Program-made: the position numbers and the translations under genes
Shown here: positions 1-11,800 of the stretch, piece after piece
Position numbering within the stretch: the first letter of the stretch is position 1
How the letters are laid out: each line of letters begins with the position of its first letter
Assembly: GCA_032821775.1 (NCBI GenBank)
Contig: JAVLRN010000004.1
Coordinates: 1,488,001 to 1,552,000, forward strand
Source: Sanguinoderma infundibulare
Lineage: Eukaryota > Basidiomycota > Agaricomycetes > Polyporales > Polyporaceae
Direction of reading: 5' to 3'
DNA: 64,000 bases
The notes under the pieces: model-generated
Database searches by the model: none
What the model was told of the DNA's origin: nothing
The model's input: the letters and a program-made list of their open reading frames with translations, nothing else

Positions 1-1101
1 CGAGTATCGTTGACGCGAGGGCAATGTACCGTAAGGGAACGCAAGCGCGACAGGCGAGGCTTGCGCGCGGGACGCATTTGCTATTCGCCCACCCAACGTC
101 AGCTCAGGAGCACCATTGAGGAACGCTAACTCACGAGGTAATAGCGCAGTTCGAGGGTCTGTAGTGCAGGAAGATCCTCGCAGAAGGCGAAGACATCATC
201 ATCTGTGAGGGAGTAAGACAGGCCGAGGGCGAAAGCGTTGATCTCCTGCATGTACGGAAGGAATGAACGGAGAACCCCTGGCGTGACAGATCCGCAATTA
301 TCCTGTGTTGAACATCAAGTAAGATACAGAGGCAGGAACTCATAGACATACAGTCAGATGAAAGCTTCTCAAAGTCGGTTGCAAGTCTCGCAGCCACTCG
401 GGGAGGATTTGCAGTACCGCGCGGGTGGGCGACTGGATAGCCAAGCTCTGGAGGTTTCGCAGCCGGGCAAGAGTCGCGACGTAGCCTTCACCGGTACATG
501 ACGTGTTGATCGTCACATCCTGCAAGACAGGTAACGACAGGAGGAGCGGTACGGTGTCTTTGAGAGTGTCCTCGTGATATCGCCTCGGAGCAAACGTGAC
601 AGATTGAATGTTCGGCCAGCACTGGACGGCACTCTTGAGTTGATTTGGAAACTTGCTCAGTGGCGGCGGACGTTCTGAAAGGTACCCTTCACACGGGTCG
701 TGTCAGCGAGCGACAAGACATACACAGTCGCTTATGGAAGACTCACCACTAACTTCAAGACGACGGACGAGAGAAGCGTTGTGCGGCAGCCGTGCTGAAG
801 CGAAGAATCCTTGCTGGAAGCAAGCGTGAGTTGAGCTATATAATATTATGTTGCCACATACCGCGAATTCGTCTTGCTGCTTCAAGTTCAGGCCGCCGCT
901 GAAAGCTGGAGAGTATGTCACATTCCTGTACAAGTACGTCGCAGCGGCGTCCCTGAACATCCGATTGACTTGCGAGCATCGAGACAGCGAAGAATAGTCG
1001 CTGCTCAACCACTCCAAGACAAGGATCAAGACATCGTATGTGAGCATCCCGGCATCTGGTGGTAAAGTCTTTGCAGCCCTGCCGGGCTCAGACGTTGCCA
1101 T
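1..1101 (-). CDS. F-box protein, 3' part beyond window edge
   Basis: The ATG at 1101 opens a protein with an F-box-like helix region at about residues 18-60 (LTYDVLILVLEWLSSD, then a CSQVNRMFRDAA stretch). It is followed by leucine-rich segments of the kind used to bind substrates of SCF ubiquitin ligases. Introns seen on the minus strand include about 823-868 (GTATGTGG...TTCCAG) and one with its donor near 750. The downstream LRR-like exon reads through about 690-350, with further exons near 300-135 and 75-1. The last exon is still open at base 1, so the C-terminus lies outside the window. Family knowledge: such orphan F-box proteins are numerous in Agaricomycetes and often unlinked to a known substrate. 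The F-box call rests on pattern, not on a search. Confidence 0.65.
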
Positions 1102-2118
1102 TGGCCCTTGAACGCCGAGCCGAGTTCCTCCGGACTCCTTCAAGGCTTGGAATGGAAATGTACAGCTTGTGATATCGGTCGTTTCAGAATTGCCTAGCAT
1201 GTGGTGGGGAGAAAAGGGACATGACGTGGCCAAAGGGTTGCGCCTCGAGCCTGATGAGTGATCAGAGACGGTGATGGGAAAAGACAAGGTATCGGGCGTC
1301 TAGGTTGCTATTTCGGGGGAGGCTGTCGTCATCCACAATTGACGCCTTGGCGAGCGCATCTCCAAGTTCGCCTTTCTACCTTTTCCTCCGTAAGTATCAG
1401 TAGATATCGCAGCTCAAAACCACGGATACCTCCGTTTTGCGACCAGCTTCATCATCACCTTCATCTCGAACCTATGCAACCATGCGAATGTCCACCGGAA
1501 TACAAAGTTTAACCTGTGAGGATCAGTAGTCTTCCATGCCTGATCGTGGACAGCCTTAGGAATCACGGGCCCTTGCGCACTCGGTAGGCTTGTCCACTAT
1601 ATAGTCCTTTGTTCCCCTTCCGGTCAAACTTCTCTCACAACATTCATCATATGTGCTCCACTATTCATTGGGCTCCGCGTCTGCTCCCGAGCTGGAACAT
1701 TAGACTCCCGCATCCGGCGTGATCCTCGCAGCACGAAGTGAGCCAGCCACGCACCTTCCCTTCTACGCATTGTAACCATCTTGTTTCAGGTTGCTTCCCG
1801 TCTTGGGTTCTTCATCATGTTGGGGAAGATCTCTCGAAGTTCCAGAGCGCCACTCCTCCCAATTGAGTACGTCTAATCGGCGTCTCTAGACCGGTGCTTT
1901 GTATTGCGGTGTCAGACCTGTGCAGTTAAAGTTCAAGCAAATGTCCACAGGCCACTCAGGCAACAGCGGCGCCGTTCAGCGATGATTTCTCCGAGCCAAT
2001 ACCGGAGGGATTGAAGTTGCGGTCGGTGGCGATCAATCACAGAAGTAGTTCATATACCCAGGGCCGCCAGCAATGGAGCTATTCGACTTCCCCGAGGTGG
2101 ACACCGTGCACGCTTGTC
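1102..2118. other. Intergenic region between divergent F-box and DUF6533 genes
   Basis: No coding exon recognised. It should hold the promoters of both flanking genes. A TATA-like run (actatatag) lies near 1596, but I cannot tie it to a start site. Confidence 0.5.
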
Positions 2119-3532
2119 ATGTTGCTCAGCGAACTTCAAATGGACGAAGCGGCGAGGTAGGTTTTGCTCAAGTTGCTAGGTGTGCCTACTTACTCATGTT
2201 GCTTTCAGCGTTCTTTCACGGAGACTGATACTCTCGGCCTCCGGTACGTTTGGCTTATGCTGAAGAATCGGTTTGGACTCATATTGTTGTAGTATTGTTT
2301 TTATACGACATGGCTCTCACTTTCAACCAGGAGGTGGAAGCGGTGTGGAAACGCGGGTTTCGCTTCATCGATTTCGTCTACGTCGCAAACCGATATGGGC
2401 AACTATGGAACGTGTTGCTTAACCTGGTGTTATTTGGCCACTATGACGATCAGGTAAGTGCCGGGCACGCGCCATATACCAGGCATAACAGCGTTGACAT
2501 CTTTTGCCGTCATTAGCGGTGTGTATGATTCATGAAGCTCCATGCGATACTCGCTGACCTGATTGGGACGGAAGATGTCATGCGTTGAGCATCCTTGCGC
2601 AGATCGCAACCATGATCCCGGATGTTTCGTGGGCAGGTATTCAAATAGATCCTCAGACGCTCGCGATCCTGCTCCTGACTTCCTGGGATATTAGCATTCT
2701 CGGGCTTTAGAACGTATGCCCTTTCTAATGGTAATGTTCTCTTTGGGTGGATCGTGTTCGCGATGAGTGCAGCGTTCATTATGCCGAACGTAGTGAGTCC
2801 CGATCTTGCTTGGTGGTCTCAAGTTACTCATATGTCATTATACAGTACAGCTTGGATGAAGCTCAGGGATTCAGCCGTCCACCACCCTTGAATTGCATTT
2901 CTTCAAGCCGGCCAGCAAACATGGCAGTCTTGATCGTGTCAAGAGCAATATTCATGGTCTCTGAGATCATCGTTATTGCATTGACCTGGAGAAAGACGGC
3001 CAACGATTATCGCCGTAGTCGCAGACTGCCACGAGGAGGATATCACCTCCAAAGGGTGCTCTTCGAGAATGGTACCGTCTCTCCGTTTAAACATTGCATT
3101 GTGTGTCCTTACAACATATTCGTCCAACAGGCATCATATGCTTCACCATCCCGTTCATCTTGAACGGGTTCATGTTCGCGGCAGCACTGGCTGTGAGTTT
3201 ATATCTTCTTGTGCCCCTTCCACGCTCATTTTAGATACCGCAGCACTGGAAAGGTGTTCGCGTTGCGGTTTCCGTGGTCAATGTCTTGGGACCGTTCAGA
3301 AATTCGTACGTCATCACGCCTTTGACCCTCACCCCGCCCGCTAATCCTTCTGTGCGACAGAATCACGACCATCCTTCTTTCTCGGTTCCTAATAGAGCTG
3401 GGGTCACTGCGTCACAGCGGCGACACAACTTTGGACGGCTCGGATGACGTGATGACAACCCAAGTCAGGTATAATCCCAATGATGTGCCCTCTGCGGCGA
3501 CGCCACCAGACCGCATCTTCGGGTGGTGGTAG
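2119..3532 (+). CDS. DUF6533 multi-pass membrane protein
   Basis: Spliced reading gives a hydrophobic protein with the DUF6533 signature: LFLYDMALTFNQEVEAVW, then the KRGF-RFIDFVYVANRY block, then an FRTYALSNGN motif and a cytoplasmic TWRKT segment. Exons by frame: 2119-2156, 2209-2243, 2293-2454, 2603-2636, 2695-2792, 2846 to about 3072, 3132-3192, 3235 to about 3304, then the last exon from about 3360 to the TAG at 3530-3532. About six or seven membrane helices are expected. The 2455-2602 intron is longer than the rest and all three frames inside it are closed, so I skip it. The function of this basidiomycete-expanded family is unknown. The start at 2119 is the first in-frame ATG; an ATG at 2073 is out of frame. 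Confidence 0.75.
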
Positions 3533-3945
3533 TAGTGATTGCGGACAGGAAGTCTCGGAAATTCCTTATTTATTAGTTAGACAGTACTATCATTGTATCC
3601 GTATAATTTTCTGTAGCATATCTATATAGCCCACGAAAGCAAGAGGGATGTGGGACGGTTTTTGAGGGAATATCAGATTCAGCGGTACGCAGGAATCGAA
3701 GAGATGACCTGGACACGTGTATTAGACGCGTGTGCACTCCAAGCAGATGGCGGTGATTTTCCGCTTTGACCTCAACCGCCACCAGCGCCTGGGCGGTCTC
3801 TAGTCTGGTATTGGTCTCGTAAGTAAACGCACAAGGTCGTCACTCGCCGCGGCTCTGCGCCTCGCGCCTTTTATCGCCTCGGACGCCCGAAGAAAAGAAC
3901 CGCCTGCCCACGCGCCGCGCAACCGCTTGGCGTCGTACTTGCACC
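3533..3945. other. Intergenic, promoter of Snf12-like gene
   Basis: Short spacer between two co-directional genes. No exon or repeat recognised. The last 100 bases before the ATG at 3946 are C/G-rich and without an obvious TATA box. Confidence 0.5.
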
Positions 3946-6208
3946 ATGGAGGCCCAGAAGCCTGCCGCAAAGTATGCCCTCTCCTCCTTCTTCTCCTCCC
4001 GGCCGTCTCTCAGCCAGAACTCCTCCTCTTCCTCTCCCTTATCTGCCACTGCCGATGATAGAAAGCGCAAGATCACGGACAAGAACCTGCCGAACGCGCT
4101 CCTGCAGTCGCCCGAGTTCGCGCAGGACTCGGAGATGTACCGGGACCTGCTCCAGATGGAGCGCAAGCTCGACTGGACGATGACGAGGAAGCGCGTGGAG
4201 GTGCACGATGCGCTGCAGAGGATCATTCCGGTGAGTGTTATTGCGTCCTGCGGTTGATCTGTGGCGTGGAAGCGTGGTCGTGCGCGGCGGAAAGGGTGTT
4301 GACTTTTGTCGCATTGGGGGATGGGGCGGGTCAGGCGACGAGAACGCTCCGGGTATTCTTGAGCCATACCGTGTCGGGGCAGGCGTGGCAGCGCGAGGGC
4401 CTGGAGGGCGACGCTGCGAAGCCGAACCTCGAGACGGGCGAGAACATCCCCGCGTGGCAGCTCAGGATAGATGGGCGTATGCTCGAGGTGCGTGCTCTTC
4501 CTGTTCGTTTCCGTATGCGAGGTCTCATATCCGTTCGGTTGGAAGCTGTCAAGCCAGCGAGCGAAAGAGCGGAACCCAATACGCAAGTTTTCGACCCTCA
4601 TCAAACACATGATCGTGGAGCTCGACCGGGACACGAATCTCTATCCTGAGGGCAACATCGTCGAGGTACGTCAGCGTTGCCTTTGCCTGCCGGAGACGAA
4701 TGGATTGTCCTGCTGTGGCACCGTGTTGACTGCTCGTTATGTAGTGGATGCGCGGTCCGAACCAGACGCAACTCGACGGCTTTACCATTCGGCGGAAAGG
4801 GGATGCCCCAGTAAAAATCCGGATCGTCATCCACCTGGAGCAGCAGCCAGAACAATATAAGGTTCTGCCCGAACTTGGTGAGTAACGTGCAGCTTAGCTA
4901 TTTCGGCATTGGGGAGATTTTGCAGAAGGGACCTGTCGGGGGCCCTATGCCCCTGCCTATTCTCATCTGCGCACTGGAGGGTTGCGCTGGATCGTATTCG
5001 TCATTGTTTCCTGGCTATGTCTTTAATCCTCGTGAGTGGTAGCGGCTATCACCGGCATTCTTGGTCGCATTCGCAGCGCAGCCCCCTCGATCTCAGATGA
5101 GTTGCATGTATGCGCGAGTTCTGTATCGTTTATGGCCATATGCTCCTCGTGTCTGCATATGTGAGGGGCGCATATATGTCCTGAGATTGGTGCATACATG
5201 CTGCCAATGTTAGTGTGGATACGTCATCTCCCATCAACCACGCGGCGCTGCTCTATGCATGGACTCTGCATGCTTGTCTCACTTCGTCTTGCCCACTAAG
5301 CGAGATAGCTGAAACTGGTGCGGGGCCGTCATGAATAGTTTTCGCTTTTCGCATTCCTCAATCACCGATCGTTCTTGTGGCGTACCAGAGAGTCGTGTCC
5401 AATATATCTCCATACGATGCTTGTGACATACTAATTGACGTTGGTCATGCAGGAAACATTATTGGTGTCAAGGAGGACTCGAGGATAGGAGTCATCCAGG
5501 CCCTCTGGAACTATGTCAAACAGAACAACCTCCAGAAACAACAGGATCGTCGGCTTATCATTGCCGATGCTCGCCTTCGCCCTGTGCGTTCTTCGTTTTT
5601 CATCACGTCGTTCTTGGAGTGCTAACTTGCCTGTTCAGATCTTCAATGCAGAGTCAATGTACTTCCAGCAGCTGCCTGAGATCGTGAATCGCTTTCTTGC
5701 GCCCCCCGAACCGATCATCCTGCACTACACGCTCAACCCGACAGTTGCGCCACCCGAGAAGCCGGCGGCTTGGGACGTCGAAGTCAAGGTGGACGACTCG
5801 AACCTCAAGGGACGGATGCAGCACGTTGTGATGAGCATGGCGCAAGACTCAGCAAAGGAGCTCACGAAGCTGGATGAGGAGGCGGGTACTCATTTCTCAT
5901 TCGTATCTGTTCTTCTTCGCTGACCGTGTTTCCGCTCTCAGATTGCGCTACACATTCAATCGCTCAACAACGCGCACATGAAGCGCACCTTCCTGCGCGC
6001 GTTCGAGGACGACCCCCGCGGGTTCATCCAGACATGGCTCGCGTCGCAGTCGCGCGATCTGGAGAGCGTGCTTGGAAGCGGCCCAAGCGAGGGCGCGACG
6101 GTGCGACAGGAAGACCTGAAACGGTCGGAGTTCTTCCGGCTACCGTGGGTGGAGGAGGCGGTCGCCATCCAGGAGGGTATGCGATTGGCAGCCAAGGCGG
6201 GAATATGA
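3946..6208 (+). CDS. SWI/SNF complex subunit Snf12/SMARCD (SWIB domain)
   Basis: Homologue of yeast Snf12/Rsc6 and animal SMARCD (BAF60), a core subunit of SWI/SNF-type chromatin remodellers in the nucleus. The N-terminal block KITDKNLPNALLQSP followed by YRDLLQMERKLDWTMTRKR is the family's conserved region. Next come the LRVFLSHTVSGQ block, the IPAWQLRIDGRMLE strand, and the SWIB/MDM2 fold around NIIGVKEDSRIGVIQALWNY to about residue 330. The C-terminus is helical (IALHIQSLNNAHMKR...). Exons: 3946-4230, 4335-4487, 4588-4665, 4745-4877, 5453-5583, 5639-5881, 5942-6208. Two oddities: a 575-nt intron (4878-5452), and a final intron that keeps frame only with a GC-AG boundary (5882-5941). Single-copy housekeeping gene. 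Confidence 0.9.
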
Positions 6209-6758
6209 TCGTTTACGAGATCCTAAACTTCTGTCGACGCCTGTGGGCTTCCCGTTTGTTATTACGCTATGTCTTTTTCCTGTGTAGCCTCTCCGTATTA
6301 TTGTGTGTCTGGTTTGTTTTGCTATCGAGCCTCTGCTGCATTTTATGACGACTCAGGAGGACACGTAGGAGTCAGGGCTAATTAGAAGCTCCTGATCAGA
6401 TGCACAGCTGGACGAGGTGTTCTGATATTCACCGCGCGTCTTTAGAACGTGGCGGGCATCCCGGGCAATGAAAGACGTCGAACGATTCGGGGCCAGCCAA
6501 TCAGAATGCGACGAACGCGACAAATTGGGCCACCGAGGGCTTCCCGATGGGATCTGTTGTGATTGTGCCTCTGGTTGGGCCTGGAGTCGACAGGAACGCG
6601 AGGCGGGTCATTGTCCTCCGTTACAACCACTGTCGTCGCTGTCAAACCAACACAAGACGCTCGACGATCTCTTGCTTCGTACCGTCACCCTCTCGGACAG
6701 GTTTCGTTCGGGGCAGAACGCACGCACGACCAGGCAGGACCACGGGATTTGAGACTCG
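6209..6758. other. Intergenic spacer
   Basis: No gene recognised. It contains the 3' region of the Snf12-like gene and the promoter of the BAR-SH3 gene. Confidence 0.5.
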
Positions 6759-9733
6759 ATGGCGAGCAAGCAGGTGAGCGCGTCTGGCGAAACATACATA
6801 CGTGGGAGGAGTGGTGCTGAACAGCGCCGGCGAATGCGGGGTAATAGCTTGGAAAGTTGCGGCAGGTGCGTCTCCCTTACCCCGTCCTGCGTCTTCCCAC
6901 TAGGGTGCTGACGGCATGCTCGCTGCGGGCAGCTCGTGGGGGAGGTGATCATGTCGCGGGACAAGACGATCCAGTCGGACGAGTTTCGCGAGCTGGAGCA
7001 CGACGTCGAGCTGAGGAGGCAGGGACTCTGGCGGTGAGTTTCGTTGCTTTGGTTTCTGCGTGTCAACCTTGTTCTTCGGTGCCATGCACATGCACAAGCT
7101 TCGGGTTCTTATATGCGCTGGCGTGGCGTCTGCGTCTGCGTCTCTCCTCTGCACGGCGTTTGAACGGACGAACGCACTGCGGGATCGTACGATCTCAGGC
7201 ACGGACTCGGGGGAATGACCCGAACTATCATGTCATTGCTTCTTTGCCGTGCGACTGAGTACAGCCATTGTACGCGCGTCGGCATCTATCCATTTCATTT
7301 GTGTGTGCCAGAGAAGGACGTGCGCTGGCTGGCTGGATGCTCAGTGACGTCGACGCAGCAAAGTCGACGGTGATGTCCGACTTTGTCGGGCTCGCCAAGC
7401 GATATTAAAGTTGTGGACCGTGGCCAATCCTCCATCACACATGCGACACATGCATGCTTACAGGATCGGGGCTTTCCGGCCAATGACACTCAGATACTTC
7501 GTCATGTGCATGAGCTCTTCACCCCAGAACATGCCGCATATAGCATATGTTTCCGGTAACTGACGTCAGGACATGCAGACTCGACATCGCGTCGGACGAT
7601 TACAGGCACTACCTCCTCAAGAAGAAGCAGTCCGAGGTCACGGGCAGCGAGGACAAGGTCCTGGCGATCGATGCCCTCGGTGCCGTCATGATCAAGCACG
7701 GGGAGGAGTTCGGCGAAGACTCGGCGTACGGACAGTCGCTCGTTAGCTTCGGGCGCGCACATTGCAATATCGCGTCGTTCCAGGAGAGCTTCGCAGTGAC
7801 GTTCGAGGAGACATACCTGACGGCCGTAAGGCAGAGCGAGGACGAGATCAAGGAGTACCAGGCGCAGAGGAAGAAGCTGGAGAGCCGGCGGTGGGTGTTT
7901 CGTGCTGCATATATGCGCATATAGCTTATACCGTCCAGGCTGAGCTACGATGCGGCCGTGGCGAAAGTCGATAAGCTCAAACATACAAAGAAGGCTCAGG
8001 AGAAGGATCGTGAGGAGGCCGAAGAGGAGCTGGAGACGGCGAAGGCTCGCTAGTTCGTCAATCATCATATCCTGCCGATACCCCGCTGACGGAACCCTTG
8101 TAGCGAGGAGACGTCGGAGGACGTTCGCACGCGCATGTACTCGATTCAGGAGAACGAGGTGCTCCAGTTACGTGAGCTTACCAACTTCTTGGACCTCGAG
8201 ATCACCTTCGTCCAGTCGTACCTCGAGGAGCTGCAGAAAGTTAAGTCGGAATGGGTCGATGAGTATGTTTTTGCCTGCCTGCATCCTCCGTAATGGTATG
8301 CTGAGGTCGTGAACAGGGATACGATGAAGAAGTTGGGAGCACCCAAGGCCCGGGCCACGCCTCGTCCTGTGCCTGCGTCTCGAACAGGGTCGATTCGCTC
8401 GACCAAATCAATCAAGAAGCAGGTGGAGGAGGAGGCCGAGTCCAGTGAAGACGACGAGCCTACCTTCGTCAGCAGGAAGCCAGCGCCGCGCAAGAAGTCG
8501 GACGCGGGCAGTAAGCCCCCGTCGCGTGCCCCCTCTCGTGCGTCGCGGAAACGGACAGACAGCACAGCGACGGTGCCCAGCGAGAAGGAGGACAAGGAGA
8601 AACCGAAGCCGGAGAAGAGCTCGAACCGCTTGAGCGTCGCTGGCTGGAGTGCGGTGAGCTCGATGATCGGCCGCGGGAAGAAGGACAAGGACAAGGGCAA
8701 GGACAAGGACAAGTTCGCGGAGCTCGACAGCGACGAGAGCGAGACGGACGAGTTCGGGGTCGCAAAGCGGCATAAACGGGGCTCGTCTGTGCCTGGACTG
8801 ACGGGTACCTCTCCCAAGCTCCCGGCGCGCCTACTCAAGTCGTTCTCAAACGACAAGGACAAGGAGAAAGACGCTGGAAGGGACAAGGAGAACCGGAAGC
8901 GGGTCGTCGCGCTGCATGACTTCGCTGCGGGTTCGACCGACGAGCTGAGTTTCAAGGCTGGGGACCAGATTGAAGTCGTCAGTGAGGTTCTCGACGGTTG
9001 GTGGATGGGCGAGCTCGATGGCAAGCGCGGGCTATTCCCGACTACGTACACCGAGGTTATCAACTCTTCCCCTACGTCTCTTCCGCCTCCATTACCACAC
9101 CGCCCTACGTCCTCCGTCTCCCGCGCTCTCGGTCTGTCTAATGGTGCAAAAAACTCAACGTCGTCGTACTCGTCCTTCGAAGACAACGAACACCCGTTCG
9201 GCGACCACAACGCACGGAATGGGAAATCGAAGAAGGCCTACGCAGACAGCATTCAGACTTTCAGCGACGACGACGACAGCTCGAGCCTCATGCAGATCCA
9301 GCGCGTCGACGATGCGCTCTCGTCCAAATACGTCACCGGCCTCCCGGCTCCCATATCACCGTCCATCCCGCCACCCGCTCCCGTGCGCCGCGAAACGGCA
9401 TCGAGCTCATCGTCTGGGAAGAAGGCGCCTCCACCGCCACCCCCGCGGCGGTCGACGCTCTCGTCTAACTCCGTCGCACCTATCCCGCCCCCTATACCGA
9501 GTCGCCCGGGGACGCTGCGCTCGAAGTCGTCGTCGACGTCAAGCTCGTACAGCAGCACGGTCGCGATCGCCGGCACCGTGTCTGTGTCCACCGATCCGGA
9601 CGGGCTGACGTACTCGCCGTTCGACAGCCCGATGGAGGAGAGCACGCGGTTTGACTCGGGCTGTCGGGAGTTCAAGCAGAACCCGTTCAAGCCGCAGGGG
9701 TTCTGCAATAACTGCTTCAAGCTGCATTACTGA
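6759..9733 (+). CDS. BAR-domain protein with C-terminal SH3 and Cys motif
   Basis: Cytoplasmic, membrane-curvature-sensing BAR protein, probably acting in endocytosis or cortical actin organisation (family inference). The start MASKQ is spliced to an 18-nt microexon (6848-6865, LGKLRQ), then 6933-7033, 7579-7890, 7939-8052, 8104-8262 and 8317-9733; every junction keeps frame. The BAR coiled-coil spans about residues 15-240 (FRELEHDVELRRQGLW; YGQSLVSFGRAHCNIASFQE; EYQAQRKKLESRRLSYDAA). A basic, Ser-rich and KDKDKGK-rich linker follows. An SH3 domain begins at VVALHDFAAGSTDELSFKAGD and runs to GLFPTTYTEVI, followed by polyproline runs that could bind other SH3 domains. The last residues form a Cys/His motif (CREFKQNPF...CNNCFKLHY). 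The 545-nt intron 7034-7578 is unusually long. Confidence 0.88.
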
Positions 9734-10312
9734 GTCGGCTCGCCCGGGCTCATCCTCCGTGAGGGCTTGTTTCTCCCGGCAGGCGCCAAGACGCTTTCTT
9801 AGGTTTGGTTCTCGGGCTTGAGGTGCATCCTCTTCCATACCTCATGATTATCCTCACGCGCATCGGACTGAGTTCTTCGCATTGGACATTGTACAGAATA
9901 CTTGCACATAACCATATGACCCCGCTCTACATCCACCTTCGATCCCCTCGCCATCACGAATGTCACCAACGAAAGTCGACTCTGCATACCATGCATACGA
10001 CATTTGCCAGCTACGATCTACATATGGTCCAATAATGTTCGCTTGTTTGTCAATCCTTTTGTTTTTCTTGCTGTCGGTTCTTGTTCTCGCGTTCGTCCGT
10101 TGTCCGTGGTCGATTGTAAATTAGTATCTTTCGCATTATACACGTATAATACACGGGCATCCCATGGCCGGCCGTTTTGCCAGCACGAACGGGAGGAGTC
10201 AGGACGACACCGTCCCACCCTCACCCAGCAAGCTCGACCATCTCCGTATCAAGCTGAGTATGTGAAATGAGAACGCGCTCGGAGGTGCGAACACCACGGT
10301 CTGGATGGTGGG
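9734..10312. other. Convergent intergenic region
   Basis: Lies between the 3' ends of the BAR-SH3 gene (+) and the HET gene (-). No coding exon recognised; AT-richer, consistent with 3' UTRs. Confidence 0.5.
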
Positions 10313-11800
10313 CTAGACCAGTGTAATATTTTGGAGGCTAAGCTCCTCAACGTTCCAGTCCTTCGATCTCGGTGGCAGAGGAAAGTCATTGAAGAAACCG
10401 ACCCGTCGATACTCCGCCGGGCTTCCGGCCGATACCACGACTAGCCCCAGGAGCTCATGCTCGTCCGGTACCCAGCAGACTGGTAGTAGCCAGACGTCCG
10501 GACCGTACGGTTCTATCGCATCGCGACATGCACCATGGATCTGGGTTGCGGGCTGGGGGCCAGCATCATCCTCCCCAAAAGCCGAAGAACTGACCTGAGG
10601 CGGGAAGGTGTACAGACCGTCGTCGTGCCACGTCGCCTTCAGCAGACGAGCCGCGAGTGTCAAGTATCCTCCCGTCACGGCGCCGAAGGGAAGTTGGTCG
10701 GACGCTAGCGTCATCCCATGGCCCTTGAGCTCGTACAGCATCCTGAACGGGGCAGAAAGCCTTATACTGTAGGTTCCACGGGACCGTCCACCGACGCCCA
10801 TGACCACGAGGGTGCCCTGTAGACTCCCGGTCGAGGAAGTTGCGCACTGTCCGTCGTATGCCATAGAAGATCGTGCTGAAGGTCGTCGAGCCAGAGACCG
10901 GCCAAGTACGTCCCCTTCTTCCACCGTGCACCGAAGCGTACCGCGACACCCGCAATCGCGATGAGCTTGTCCTCAATCTGCGTGACTGTCCGCGTGGTGT
11001 AGTTGCGGACGATGTTGTCCCAGTGGATCATGCTCCTGAACAGTGAGTCGGAGTCTGACTCTGACTCGAGTTCGGGGTTGTCTTCGGGCATCCAATCGAT
11101 AGTGATGCGTCGAGCCAGGAGATCGTGCAGCGTGCGGACGGCATCGCCGACGTTCACGCACATGGTCCGACAGTGGAAGCGCAGGGTGTTTGAGGTATAC
11201 ACGAGCGCGCGCGTGGACAGCATGAGCTCTTCGAGGCACCATGCGCGTTTGTGCACCGGGTCGTTCACGTCGCAGGCGTCGTCGTACCCGTTGTGCGTGT
11301 CCTGCTCGGCGTACATCGTGCCGAAATGGCTGGGGTCGTCTCCGCACGGGAACGGCAGCCGATGGATCGGAACGGAGGGCGGCGGGCAGTCGTGCAGGAA
11401 CCCCTCGCTCGCCTTGGACGACCGCGCGGCGATGATGGTGAAAGACGCCTCTGCGAATATCGCGGGTATCTTCGCGATCTCTCGACGTTTATCTTGTTTG
11501 GAGTCCTGGATGATACACAGGGCGTCGATCCAGAGGTACTTCTCGCCGCACGCATGCGTTACCCAGATTGCGTCCTTGGCGGTCTGCGGAAGTAGATCTA
11601 CATCGATCCCATGAGCGTATGCATCCACGTTGTGCTGGTTCGTTTTGTTCGGCTGGTCTTCGCCCCATACGTAGCTGACCACGACATAGGATCCGCGAAC
11701 GTTACCGGCTGTGATAAAGAGTCGGGGCGATTGTGGGTCGGTACAATCGATGACGCGAGTGGGGAGCACCCGATCCTGGGGCGGCTTGGGACATCCGTGG
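10313..11800 (-). pseudogene. HET-domain (heterokaryon incompatibility) gene, frameshifted
   Basis: HET domains mediate non-self recognition and cell death in filamentous fungi. The long reading frame 11769-10762 carries the HET core: LPTRVIDC, then YVVVSYVWGEDQ, LWIDALCIIQDS, and FAEASFTIIAARSS, then a RAWCLEELMLSTR block. A C-terminal region contains RAPSWSWASVDGPVEP. That frame stops with TAA at 10762, while the conserved continuation (RMLYELKGHG...LPFGAVTGGYL) lies in another frame (10924-10313). No intron that restores phase is visible; the only GT...AG pair there is 25 nt and gives the wrong phase. The 5' end is also unresolved: a stop lies about 60 nt upstream of LPTRV, after a CTAAC branch-like site, so a 5' exon may exist near 11.9-12.2 kb. 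Either a decayed allele or an assembly error. Confidence 0.72.

Noticed and set aside
2455..2602. Extra exon inside the DUF6533 gene (CVMIHEAPC frame)
   Set aside because: All three frames hit stops and phase does not fit; skipping to the CGCAG acceptor at 2602 gives the expected family sequence.
4235..4860. Several overlapping open frames on both strands in the Snf12-like gene
   Set aside because: They are shadows crossing real exons and introns; the Snf12 frame with splice sites explains the region.
8408..9210. Long minus-strand open frames rich in Ser/Arg/Leu opposite the BAR-SH3 last exon
   Set aside because: High GC and biased codons of the sense gene create them; no domain and no start context.
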